Shown: positions 16,115 through 23,483 of the stretch, in pieces
How the letters are laid out: each line of letters opens with the position of its first letter
Position numbering within the stretch: the stretch's first letter is position 1
Origin: Bradyrhizobium sp. CCBAU 51627
GTDB taxonomy: Bacteria; Pseudomonadota; Alphaproteobacteria; Rhizobiales; Xanthobacteraceae
Direction: 5' to 3'
Assembly: GCF_028128765.1 (NCBI RefSeq)
Contig: NZ_LBJG01000023.1
Coordinates: forward strand, 434,001-498,000
Length of the DNA: 64,000 nucleotides
Notes under the pieces: model-generated
Database searches by the model: none
Seen by the model: only the letters and a program-made list of their open reading frames with translations
Told to the model about the DNA's origin: nothing
Position numbers and translations under genes: made by a program

Positions 16115-17287
16115 TCACTTCATCGGGCACTTGTCGTGGAAGCGGTCCTGATCGTTCGTGACGATGGTCGCGACGGTCTTCAGCGAAAGCTCGCCTCCGG
16201 CACCTTTCACCACGTCCTGCAGATAGAAGTTCTGGATCGGGATGTGGTTGTTGCCGTACTTGAACGCGCCGCGCAGCGACTTGAAGTTGGCCTTCTCCAT
16301 CTCGGTCTTCATCGCATCCTTCTTCGACGTGTCGCCGCCGACAGCGACCACCGCGCTGTTGATGAGCTGCGCTGCGTCATAGGCCTGCGCGCCATAATAG
16401 CTCGGGCGGGCGTTGGGATATTTCTTGCGGTAGTCGGCCACGAACTTCTTGTTCTGCTCGTTCGGCAGGTCGTTCACCCACTCCTGTGCGCCGGGCACCC
16501 CCAGCGCATTCTCCTTCTGCAAAGGCAGCGTCGTCTCGTCGACGGTGAAGGCGGTGTAGAGCGGCATGGTGCTCTTCATGCCGGCCTGGACATATTGATT
16601 GAGGAACTGTGCGCCGGCCGCACCGGGATAGAACACGAAAATCGATTCGGCGCCGGAGGCGCGGGCTTTTGCCAGTTCGGCCGAGAAGTCGAGCTGGCTC
16701 GGCCAGACCGTGTATTCCTCACCCTTGATCTCGCCCTTGAACGTGCTCTTCACGCCCGCAAGCATGTCCTTGCCGGCGGCATAGTTCGGGCCGATCAGGA
16801 ACACGCTCTTGACGCCGTTCGCGTTCATATAGAGGCCCATGGCCGCCGGCGTCTGGTCGTTCTGCCACGAGGTCGAGAAAACGTATTTCGAACACAGCTC
16901 GCCCGCGAGCTGCGACGGGCCGGCATTGGCCGAGATCAGGAAGGTCTGCGAATCCACTGCAGTCTTGAGCGAGGCGAGCAGCACGTTCGACCAGATGTAG
17001 CCGACGAGGAAATCGACCTTGTCGGACTGCACCAGCTTCTCGGTCTTCTGCTTGCCGACATCAGGCTTCTGGCCGTCGTCCTCGTAAATCACCTCGACCG
17101 GCTTGCCGCCCATCTTGCGCCCGAGATGATCGAGCGCGAGCTCGAACGAGTTGCGCATGTCGTTGCCGATCACGGCAGTCGGGCCGCTGAAGGTCGAGAC
17201 GAAGCCGATCTTGATGGTGTCGCCGGCGAATGCCGGGCTCGCCAGCACCAGCGCCGCTGCGCCCGCCAGCCAATATGCCGTCCTCAT
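16115..17287 (-). CDS. Orphan HAAT-family ABC transporter substrate-binding protein
   Basis: A 390-residue periplasmic binding protein. The signal peptide is MRTAYWLAGAAALVLASPAFA; the mature start DTIKIGFVSTFSGPTAVIGNDM is typical of the LivK/aromatic-acid binding family. YEDDGQKPDVGKQKTEKLVQSDKVDFLVGYIWSN and FLIGPNYAAGKDM follow the fold. GGGGAG supports ATG 17287. No permease or ATPase adjoins it. It could serve the liv system at 1564-4903, which lacks a binding protein, or a transporter elsewhere. It resembles binding proteins annotated for aromatic acids, but the ligand is unknown. Confidence 0.85.
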   Translation of the reverse strand: MRTAYWLAGAAALVLASPAFAGDTIKIGFVSTFSGPTAVIGNDMRNSFELALDHLGRKMGGKPVEVIYEDDGQKPDVGKQKTEKLVQSDKVDFLVGYIWSNVLLASLKTAVDSQTFLISANAGPSQLAGELCSKYVFSTSWQNDQTPAAMGLYMNANGVKSVFLIGPNYAAGKDMLAGVKSTFKGEIKGEEYTVWPSQLDFSAELAKARASGAESIFVFYPGAAGAQFLNQYVQAGMKSTMPLYTAFTVDETTLPLQKENALGVPGAQEWVNDLPNEQNKKFVADYRKKYPNARPSYYGAQAYDAAQLINSAVVAVGGDTSKKDAMKTEMEKANFKSLRGAFKYGNNHIPIQNFYLQDVVKGAGGELSLKTVATIVTNDQDRFHDKCPMK

Positions 17288-17607
17288 AACAACTCCCCTC
17301 CCTATTACGATCCCGGAAGCGGGGTGATCGCCGCCCCGGGTCTGCCTCTATTGAACGCAAAATCTGTCGCGCCGCCAATGGCTCAGCACCCGCCCCTGCA
17401 CCATATTTCGCCCCAAACGGTGATGGCAAGAAATATAATTCTACTTCTTGGCCGAGGCCGGCCTCCGGGCCGGTCCGGGGGCTGCGGCGCTTTTTCGCGC
17501 CGCGTCAATACGTCAGGCCTATGCTGCGATTGATGACGGCTATTGGACTGCGGCGCACAATCCGCACTTAAATGGAGCAGGTGAGCAGCAAGATTCGAGG
17601 GCACATC
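17288..17607. other. Intergenic region between divergent binding-protein and NADH dehydrogenase genes
   Basis: 320 bases that must contain both divergent promoters. A TATAAT hexamer occurs at 17434-17439 on the plus strand but without a good -35 partner. The segment 17450-17510 is very GC-rich with self-complementary GGCCGG runs. No convincing gene is present. Confidence 0.4.
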
Positions 17608-18870
17608 ATGAGCACGACACGGCATCGCGTCGTCATCGTCGGCGCCGGCTTCGGCGGGCTGGAGACGACCTACCGGCTCGCGGGGGCGCCGGTCGAGATC
17701 ACGCTGATCGACCGCCGCAACCATCATCTGTTTCAGCCGCTGCTCTATCAGGTCGCAACCGCCTCCCTCGCCACCAGCGAGATCGCCTGGCCGATCCGCC
17801 ATCTCATGCGAGACCGGCGCGAGGTGACGACGCTGTTCGCGACGGTGAGCGGCGTCGATGTCGACAGACGATGCGTGCTGATCGACGACGGCAGCGAAGT
17901 GCCCTACGACACGTTGGTGCTCGCCACCGGCGCACGCCACGCCTATTTCGGCCATGACGAGTGGGAGACATGGGCGCCGGGACTGAAAACGCTGGAAGAC
18001 GCGACCACACTGCGCCGTCACATCCTGGTGGCATTCGAGCGCGCCGAACGGGAGACTGATCCGGCGAAGCGCGCGGCGCGGTTGACCTTCGTGATCGTCG
18101 GCGCCGGCCCGACCGGCGTCGAGCTCGCCGGCACCATCGCCGAGATGGCGCATCACACCTTGCCGGCGGATTTCCGCAACATTGACACCAACAAGGCGCG
18201 CGTCGTGCTGATCGAGGCCGGCCCGCGCGTGCTCGCGGGCTTTCCCGACGATCTCTCGGCTTACGCCCAGGCTTCCCTGGAAAAGATCGGCGTCGAGGTC
18301 GTACTCGGGCAGCCCGTCACCGAGATCGACCGTGATGGCGTGGTGTTCGGCGGCACGCGCCTGAATGCGAAAACCAAGATCTGGGCCGCTGGCGTGCGCG
18401 CCTCGCCCGCCGCCGAATGGCTGGGCGCACCAAGCGATCGCGCCGGACGCGTGCAGGTCGCCGACGATCTCACCATCCCCGGCCATCCCGAAATCTTCGC
18501 GATCGGCGACACCGTCAACATCAACGCCTGGAATGGCAAGCCCGTGCCAGGCATCGCACCTGCGGCGAAGCAGCAGGGCAAGCATGTCGCCGCGACCATC
18601 AAGGCGCGGCTGCAGGGCGCGCCGGCCGGCCCATTCCGCTACAAGCACGCCGGCAGCCTCGCCCAGATCGGCAAGCGCCTTGCGGTGATCGATTTCGGCA
18701 AGGTCAAGCTGCGCGGAACGATTGCATGGTGGATCTGGGGCATCGCCCACATCTACTTCCTGATCGGCCTCCGCCACCGCCTGAGCGTGGCGCTGAGCTG
18801 GCTGTGGATCTACGCGCGGGACCAGCGGGCAGCGCGGCTGATCACGCAGGGAAGCAGCAAGGTGGCGTAG
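17608..18870 (+). CDS. ndh: Type II NADH dehydrogenase / NAD(P)/FAD-dependent oxidoreductase
   Basis: A 420-residue, two-dinucleotide-fold flavoprotein. The FAD fold starts at residue 6 (VVIVGAGFGGLETTYRL), the NAD fold near residue 160 (FVIVGAGPTGVELAG), and the second FAD contact is IFAIGDTVNI. LIDRRNHHLFQPLLYQVATASL is the NDH-2 signature. The C-terminus is amphipathic and hydrophobic (WWIWGIAHIYFLIGLRHRLSV), as in membrane-attached NDH-2 enzymes. It would oxidise NADH and reduce quinone without pumping protons. ATG 17608 with GAGGGC upstream is preferred over ATG 17572. It faces the esterase gene convergently. Confidence 0.85.
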   Translation: MSTTRHRVVIVGAGFGGLETTYRLAGAPVEITLIDRRNHHLFQPLLYQVATASLATSEIAWPIRHLMRDRREVTTLFATVSGVDVDRRCVLIDDGSEVPYDTLVLATGARHAYFGHDEWETWAPGLKTLEDATTLRRHILVAFERAERETDPAKRAARLTFVIVGAGPTGVELAGTIAEMAHHTLPADFRNIDTNKARVVLIEAGPRVLAGFPDDLSAYAQASLEKIGVEVVLGQPVTEIDRDGVVFGGTRLNAKTKIWAAGVRASPAAEWLGAPSDRAGRVQVADDLTIPGHPEIFAIGDTVNINAWNGKPVPGIAPAAKQQGKHVAATIKARLQGAPAGPFRYKHAGSLAQIGKRLAVIDFGKVKLRGTIAWWIWGIAHIYFLIGLRHRLSVALSWLWIYARDQRAARLITQGSSKVA

Positions 18871-18877
18871 CGGTACG

Positions 18878-18935
18878 CTCGTGTCCCGGACGCGGCGCGG
18901 CATGAAACGACGCGACGCAGCGTCCGGGGCACGAG
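18878..18935. terminator. Inverted repeat between convergent ndh and esterase genes
   Basis: CTCGTGTCCCGGACGC (18878-18893) pairs with GCGTCCGGGGCACGAG (18920-18935) with one mismatch; the loop is 26 bases. It is centred between the ndh stop (18870) and the esterase stop (18956), so it could end transcription from both sides. No T run is present on the plus strand. Confidence 0.45.
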
Positions 18936-18955
18936 ATTGCCGACACCACGACGAG

Positions 18956-20638
18956 CTAAGGCGTCTTACAGACGAAGTTCGCGGCGTCCTCGCTGTCGCC
19001 CTGCCCGGAATACGCGGCGTAACTCGGATGGGGACACAGCGGCCGCGTGCGGGCCGGGCTCCAGGACGCGGGGACTTCCTTGTTGGCGGGACTGGCGGAC
19101 GCGATGATGCGCTCGGGCGCCTTGCCGTTCTCCACCCAGTCGGTGAGCGCGGTCAGTGCATCGAACTTGTCGAGGGTGACGCCGCCGCCGCAATGCGTTT
19201 CGCCCGGAATCGTGAACAGGCGCGCGACGGTGTCGGCGTGCCCTTGCAGATTCATGTTCAGCCGATCGTACCAGCGGATGGTGTCGTTCACCGAGAACAC
19301 CGGATCGGCCTGGCCATGATAGATCAGCATCTTGCCTCCGGACTTCCGGAGCGGTGCGAGCTTGGGATCATCGATGTCGGGTGGCGTCATGAAGTCCATG
19401 GCCGATTCCGTGAAGGTCGCGTCCTTGGCGAAAATCTTCGGCGCGTCCTTGTCGAAATCATAGGCCTTCAGCGCCTCAACCAGCTTCTCGTTGCTGCCTT
19501 CGACCACGACGGGCGGTGTCGAGAAGATGTAGTTCAGCGACGCTGCGCCCATGGTGGCGATGATCGGATAATTGTTCCAGGGTGCGACGGGGCTCTCGAT
19601 CTTCCAGGTGCGCCAATTGCCCGTGCCGATGCCGCCATCGAGGGGCCAGCTGGAATAGAGCGCCGCACCCTTCGAATTCTTCGGTCCGGCAAGACTCATC
19701 TTCAGGGCATCGACCTTGGCTTCGGACAAACAGGCACTGTTCTGGCCAGGCGCGCAGACCAGGCTCTTGAGATCGAACGCCTTCTGACAGGCAGCGAGAT
19801 TGGCCGTCAGCCCATCCTTGACGCCATCGAGCCGATCGCAGGCCTCCGTAATGCGCGAGGAAACGAGCTGCGCGTCTTCCCTGGTGATGGACTTGCGCAG
19901 ATCTGGATCAACTTTCAGGAAGGCCTGCACGTCCCAGGCGTGCTGGATCGCAGCGCGCGGGAGGTCGAAGCCGGGATTGCCGACGAGGAAGCCGTCGTAA
20001 TTCTCCGGCATGCGCGACGCCGCGACCATGGCGTGACGCCCGCCGTTCGAGCATCCCGCCATATAGGAGCGATCCGGCTTGCGCCCGTAATGCAGGGCAA
20101 TGATTTGCTTTGCGACCGGCGACAGCGTCATGTCGGCGGCATAGCCATAGTCCCGCCGCGCCTGCGGATCGAGGCCGAACGCCGCGCCCGCCGTCAGACC
20201 CAGCGACTTGTTCGCAGGGTCTGAGCCGGAATGGCCACTGTCTGACGACAGCACCGCAAAGCCGCGCGCCAGTGGCACAGTGCCGCCGGAAGACAAGCCG
20301 TCGGGCAGGCTGCCAAGAGCGGGGACGACCACGCCGTCATTACCGCCATTCACCTGATGCAGGAAGCGCCCGTTCCACTCGGCCGGCAGCCGCAGTTCGA
20401 ACCGTATGGCATAGGATTTCCCGTCGACGCCCGTGCGCTGGTTGGCAAGGCCCGTCACGATGCAATGCTTGGGGAGACCGTTGGCCGCATCCTGCGTTTT
20501 GGACCCGCTGATCTCGACGCCGGAGATGCCGAGCGAAGCGGTGGTGACCGGCGAGCAGGACTCCCCGTCGGCGCGAACCAGCGCGGTGGATCCCAGAAGC
20601 ACGGCCAACGACGCGGCTGATATCAAGCCAACCCTCAC
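18956..20638 (-). CDS. Secreted tannase/feruloyl esterase family hydrolase
   Basis: A 560-residue alpha/beta hydrolase of the tannase/feruloyl esterase family, which cleaves ester bonds of phenolic acids such as ferulate or gallate. The nucleophile is S197 in AGCSNGGRHAMV. The acid is probably in HGQADPVFSVNDTIRWY and the histidine in GETHCGGG. Paired cysteines flank the active site, as in fungal and bacterial members. The N-terminus is a signal peptide (MRVGLISAASLAVLLGSTALVRA), so it acts outside the cytoplasm. Start GTG 20638 follows GAGGGAGG. It is encoded just downstream of feruloyl-CoA synthase on the same strand but appears to have its own promoter. Confidence 0.85.
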   Translation of the reverse strand: MRVGLISAASLAVLLGSTALVRADGESCSPVTTASLGISGVEISGSKTQDAANGLPKHCIVTGLANQRTGVDGKSYAIRFELRLPAEWNGRFLHQVNGGNDGVVVPALGSLPDGLSSGGTVPLARGFAVLSSDSGHSGSDPANKSLGLTAGAAFGLDPQARRDYGYAADMTLSPVAKQIIALHYGRKPDRSYMAGCSNGGRHAMVAASRMPENYDGFLVGNPGFDLPRAAIQHAWDVQAFLKVDPDLRKSITREDAQLVSSRITEACDRLDGVKDGLTANLAACQKAFDLKSLVCAPGQNSACLSEAKVDALKMSLAGPKNSKGAALYSSWPLDGGIGTGNWRTWKIESPVAPWNNYPIIATMGAASLNYIFSTPPVVVEGSNEKLVEALKAYDFDKDAPKIFAKDATFTESAMDFMTPPDIDDPKLAPLRKSGGKMLIYHGQADPVFSVNDTIRWYDRLNMNLQGHADTVARLFTIPGETHCGGGVTLDKFDALTALTDWVENGKAPERIIASASPANKEVPASWSPARTRPLCPHPSYAAYSGQGDSEDAANFVCKTP

Positions 20639-20657
20639 GGCGGACCTCCCTCATTTA

Positions 20658-20663
20658 ATTATA
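20658..20663 (-). promoter_or_regulatory. TATAAT -10 element of the esterase gene
   Basis: Read leftward, TATAAT lies 19 bases before the GTG start in a notably AT-rich stretch, with GAGGGAGG between it and the start. A TTGTCA occurs upstream but at 30 bases spacing, too far for a classical -35, so an activator may be needed. Confidence 0.4.
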
Positions 20664-20787
20664 TCCCATAATCATTACCTCCATTTCTTATTTTGACAAG
20701 GGCCGGCGCTCTTACCGCGGACGCGCCGCAGCATATCCGGGCGATGCGACGCTGAGCCGGTGCATGCGATCATGTCGGTTTTTCAAT

Positions 20788-22641
20788 TTACCCTGCGCAG
20801 GCGATCCACTCCGCCGATGCATCGTCGTTGAGGCGCGCCACAGCGTCGGCACGGCGCGTCAGCACCGAGCGCTGGTTGATGTAGCCCTTGTCGGTGATCT
20901 CGCCGCCGTCGACCGACGGCGGTTCGGCGAGCAGCAGCGCGCGCGTGGCGTGGCCGGAGGAATTGGGTCCATGCTGCTTCAGCTTTGCCAGACCCTGCGC
21001 AATCGCGGTCCGGATCTTGTCATGCGCCAGCACGTCATTCACACCTGCCGTTTCGGACAGACCGGCGTGAGCGCGGCACGCGGCCATGTTCGGAAATACC
21101 AGGAAGCGCACCTCGTCGCCGCCATGGCCGGACACGACGATGTCCTGCGCGAGCGGCGCCAGCGCGGCGATGCCGGCGACACGCAGCGTGCCGACGCTGA
21201 CCCAGGTGCCGGAATTGAGCTTGAAGTCTTCGGCGACCCGCCCGTCAAAGAACAGGCCGCGCTCGGGCCGCTCGACATCGGCGAGTTTTACCGCGTCGCC
21301 GATCAGATAGAAACCCTCGTCGTCGAACGCCTGCCTGGTCAGCTCCGCCGCCTTCCAATAGCCCGGCGTGACGTTGGGGCCGCGCACGCGCACCTCCAGC
21401 TTGTCACCGGAGGTCACGAGCTTCAGCTCGGTACCGGGAATCGGCACGCCGATATTGCCGGACCGTTCGGCGAGGAAATGACAGTCAGTCGCCAGCGGCG
21501 AGGTCTCGGTTGAGCCCCAGGCCGACACCATCGGCAAAGCGCGGCCGACGGTCTCAACGGAGAGCTGCTCGAGCGCGTCCCACAGATTCTGCGGCAGTGC
21601 GGCGCCGGCATAGAAGGCGAACTTCACGTCGCTGAAGAAGCGGTGGCGCAGTTCCTCGTCAGCGCGCAGCGCCGCGATCAGCATGTCGAAGCCGCGCGGC
21701 ACGTTGAAGTAGACTGTCGGCATCACGCTTTTCAGATTGGCGAGAGAGGTCGCGAACAGGCCGGGCGCCGGCTTGCCACCGTCGATATAGAGCGAGCCGC
21801 CGTTGCGCAGCACGAGGTTGAAATTGTGGTTGGCGCCGAAGGTATGGCTCCAGGGCAACCAGTCGAGGATGACGAGATCGTCACCCCGTTCAAGGAAAGT
21901 CCAGGTCTGCGCCTTGGCCTGCTGGCTCGAGGTCAGCATGCGCTGGGTGTTGATCACGGCCTTCGGCGTGCCGGTCGAGCCCGAGGTGAACAGGAATTTT
22001 GCAACGGTGTCGGGCGTGACCGTGGCAAAGGCTGATGCGACTTCCGGCGTTTCAGGCGTTGCGGCAATGGCGCGGAACGCAAGCGCATCGGCGTCGCCAG
22101 CGTTGCCACTGATGATCTGCGCCCCGTGCAGCGGCTTGATCGCTGCGAGCGCCGCAGCGAACAGCTTGGTGCCTGAGACATAGATCGCACCGGGTTCAAG
22201 CAACGCGATCATGCTTTTCAGCTTGTCGAAATCCCTGGACATTAGCGAATAGGCCGGTGAGATCGCGGCTGAGGGTACGCCGACATGCTGTGCGGCAAGC
22301 GCGAGCAGCGCATGATCGATGCTGTTGTCCGAGAGGATGACAACCGGATGTTCTGCGCTGAGCCCTTGCGCCAGAATCCAGGACGCCGCGGCACGTACCC
22401 GCCGCAGGGCACCCGCGTAAGTCACGGTCGCCCATGGCGTATCGGCGCTATCGCGCTCGGCAAGGAAGACCTTGTCCGGTGTTTGCCGTGCCCATTGCTC
22501 CAGCCAGTCGCCGATGCAGCGCGCGCTGTCGCGCAGAGGCTCGGGAGAACGCAGCACGATGCTGCCATCGGCGCGATGCTCCGCCACGGTATTGGGCGTT
22601 GCGAACAGGCTAGAAGCGTCACCGCGGATGGCGGTCATCAT
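20788..22641 (-). CDS. fcs: Feruloyl-CoA synthase (hydroxycinnamate-CoA ligase)
   Basis: A 617-residue ANL-superfamily ligase that activates ferulate or coumarate with ATP and CoA. The ATP loop is LFTSGSTGTPKAV, the adenylate motif is AWGSTETSPLATD, the ribose contact is YLIGDAVKLAD, and the catalytic lysine is in GEITDKGYINQ. The long middle part and DWLPWSHTFGANHNFNLVLRNGGSLYIDGGKP match feruloyl-CoA synthases rather than acetyl-CoA synthetase. AGGAGG supports ATG 22641 (ATG 22638 is adjacent). It is divergent from a MarR gene with a shared inverted repeat in between. No enoyl-CoA hydratase/aldolase gene is in the window, so the next pathway step must be elsewhere. Confidence 0.88.
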   Translation of the reverse strand: MMTAIRGDASSLFATPNTVAEHRADGSIVLRSPEPLRDSARCIGDWLEQWARQTPDKVFLAERDSADTPWATVTYAGALRRVRAAASWILAQGLSAEHPVVILSDNSIDHALLALAAQHVGVPSAAISPAYSLMSRDFDKLKSMIALLEPGAIYVSGTKLFAAALAAIKPLHGAQIISGNAGDADALAFRAIAATPETPEVASAFATVTPDTVAKFLFTSGSTGTPKAVINTQRMLTSSQQAKAQTWTFLERGDDLVILDWLPWSHTFGANHNFNLVLRNGGSLYIDGGKPAPGLFATSLANLKSVMPTVYFNVPRGFDMLIAALRADEELRHRFFSDVKFAFYAGAALPQNLWDALEQLSVETVGRALPMVSAWGSTETSPLATDCHFLAERSGNIGVPIPGTELKLVTSGDKLEVRVRGPNVTPGYWKAAELTRQAFDDEGFYLIGDAVKLADVERPERGLFFDGRVAEDFKLNSGTWVSVGTLRVAGIAALAPLAQDIVVSGHGGDEVRFLVFPNMAACRAHAGLSETAGVNDVLAHDKIRTAIAQGLAKLKQHGPNSSGHATRALLLAEPPSVDGGEITDKGYINQRSVLTRRADAVARLNDDASAEWIACAG

Positions 22642-22722
22642 GGTTTTCCTCCTCCCCCCGGATGTCCCGGATCGGTCGCAGCCTCGTTCCGGGCCGCTTT
22701 GGCCATAATGTCGTGCACGGCA

Positions 22723-22743
22723 ATTGTTGTCGTCAACAACAAT
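22723..22743. promoter_or_regulatory. Inverted repeat between fcs and marR, candidate MarR operator
   Basis: ATTGTTG at 22723-22729 is mirrored by CAACAAT at 22737-22743; TTGTTG/CAACAA with a four-base spacer is nested inside. The element lies 82 bases before the fcs start and 53 before the marR start. On the fcs strand it overlaps a TTGACG hexamer that could be the -35 box. It is the natural candidate for autoregulated repression relieved by a hydroxycinnamoyl-CoA. Confidence 0.6.
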
Positions 22744-22795
22744 CTTCCGCTCGCGCGTTCCAGGCTCTACAAGGGGAGATGATGGGAGATGCGAC

Positions 22796-23290
22796 GTGAC
22801 GACCACCACGACCCGGACTGCCCCCCGCAAGCGGGCAGCGAACGGCGCAGGCCGGCGCGATAGCGCCGACGAGATCGGCCTCGATGCGCTGGTCGGGCAC
22901 GCCGGCTATGCGGTGCGGCGCTTCCAGATCTGGATCTTCCAGGACTTCATCAAGACGCTCGGCCAGGTCGATATCAGGCCGACGCAATATTCGGTGCTGA
23001 CGGTGATCGGCGCCAATCCGGGCCTCTCGCAGATGGCGGTGGCAAAACGCCTCGGCATCGAGCGCGCCCGGCTGGTGCATCTGCTCGACGGCCTCGAGCA
23101 GCGCAAGCTGGTGAAGCGGATCAAATCGAAGGCCGACCGGCGCTCCCATGCGTTGCACCTCACCGTGCAAGGCGAGACGGCGCTCGCCAAGTTCAAGCGG
23201 CTTGCTGCCGAGCACGAGCGGCATGTCGAAGACAAGATCGGTAAGGCGAACCGGGAGCGGCTGCTTCAGATCCTTGCTGGCTTCACCTGA
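22796..23290 (+). CDS. MarR-family regulator of hydroxycinnamate catabolism
   Basis: A 164-residue winged-helix protein. The start is GTG 22796 with GGGAGA six bases upstream. The N-terminus is basic and probably disordered (TTTTTRTAPRKRAANG...). The core runs from residue 30, with the recognition helix LSQMAVAKRLGIERARLVHLLDGLEQRKLV and the wing RIKSKADRRSHALHLTVQG. Divergent from fcs, it matches the arrangement of CouR/FerR-type repressors, which release DNA when they bind p-coumaroyl- or feruloyl-CoA. That ligand is inferred from context. Confidence 0.85.
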   Translation: MTTTTTRTAPRKRAANGAGRRDSADEIGLDALVGHAGYAVRRFQIWIFQDFIKTLGQVDIRPTQYSVLTVIGANPGLSQMAVAKRLGIERARLVHLLDGLEQRKLVKRIKSKADRRSHALHLTVQGETALAKFKRLAAEHERHVEDKIGKANRERLLQILAGFT

Positions 23291-23296
23291 TCCGAG

Positions 23297-23315
23297 CTGC
23301 CCATGATTTGGGCAG
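23297..23315 (+). terminator. Stem-loop after the marR gene
   Basis: CTGCCCA and TGGGCAG form a perfect 7-bp stem around a 5-base loop, 6 bases after the marR stop. No T run follows. Confidence 0.4.
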
Positions 23316-23429
23316 ATGCTCAGGACTGCGTGCTGGTCCGGCCGCCTCCTCGCTGGTCAGCGCATCGTCCAAGGCATTGACCTTGCGATAGTATCCGCGG
23401 TGCCGCGCCTGCCCGGATAATGTACACAA

Positions 23430-23445
23430 TGGCACATCGCTTGCT
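23430..23445 (+). promoter_or_regulatory. Sigma-54 promoter of the allophanate hydrolase gene
   Basis: TGGCAC at 23430-23435, a 5-base spacer, then TTGCT at 23441-23445. GG and GC are exactly ten bases apart, as RpoN requires. Predicted transcription start is near 23456, giving a leader of about 28 bases before ATG 23484. A second match of the same quality precedes the linked transporter operon at 33803-33818. Confidence 0.75.
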
Positions 23446-23483
23446 TCATCGGGGGGAAGACATGTTGCCGGAGTTTTGTCGCC

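Noticed and set aside
15374..17533. Rightward frame of 719 codons spanning the quiC end and the binding-protein gene
   Set aside because: It crosses two real genes and a repeat in the wrong frame or strand; composition is typical of GC-rich shadow frames.
18881..20224. Rightward frame of 447 codons antisense to the esterase gene
   Set aside because: The esterase has a signal peptide, active-site motif and ribosome-binding site; the antisense frame has none.
20660..20710. TTGTCA-TATAAT as a classical sigma-70 promoter for the esterase gene
   Set aside because: The spacing is about 30 bases, too long; only the -10 element is kept as a feature.
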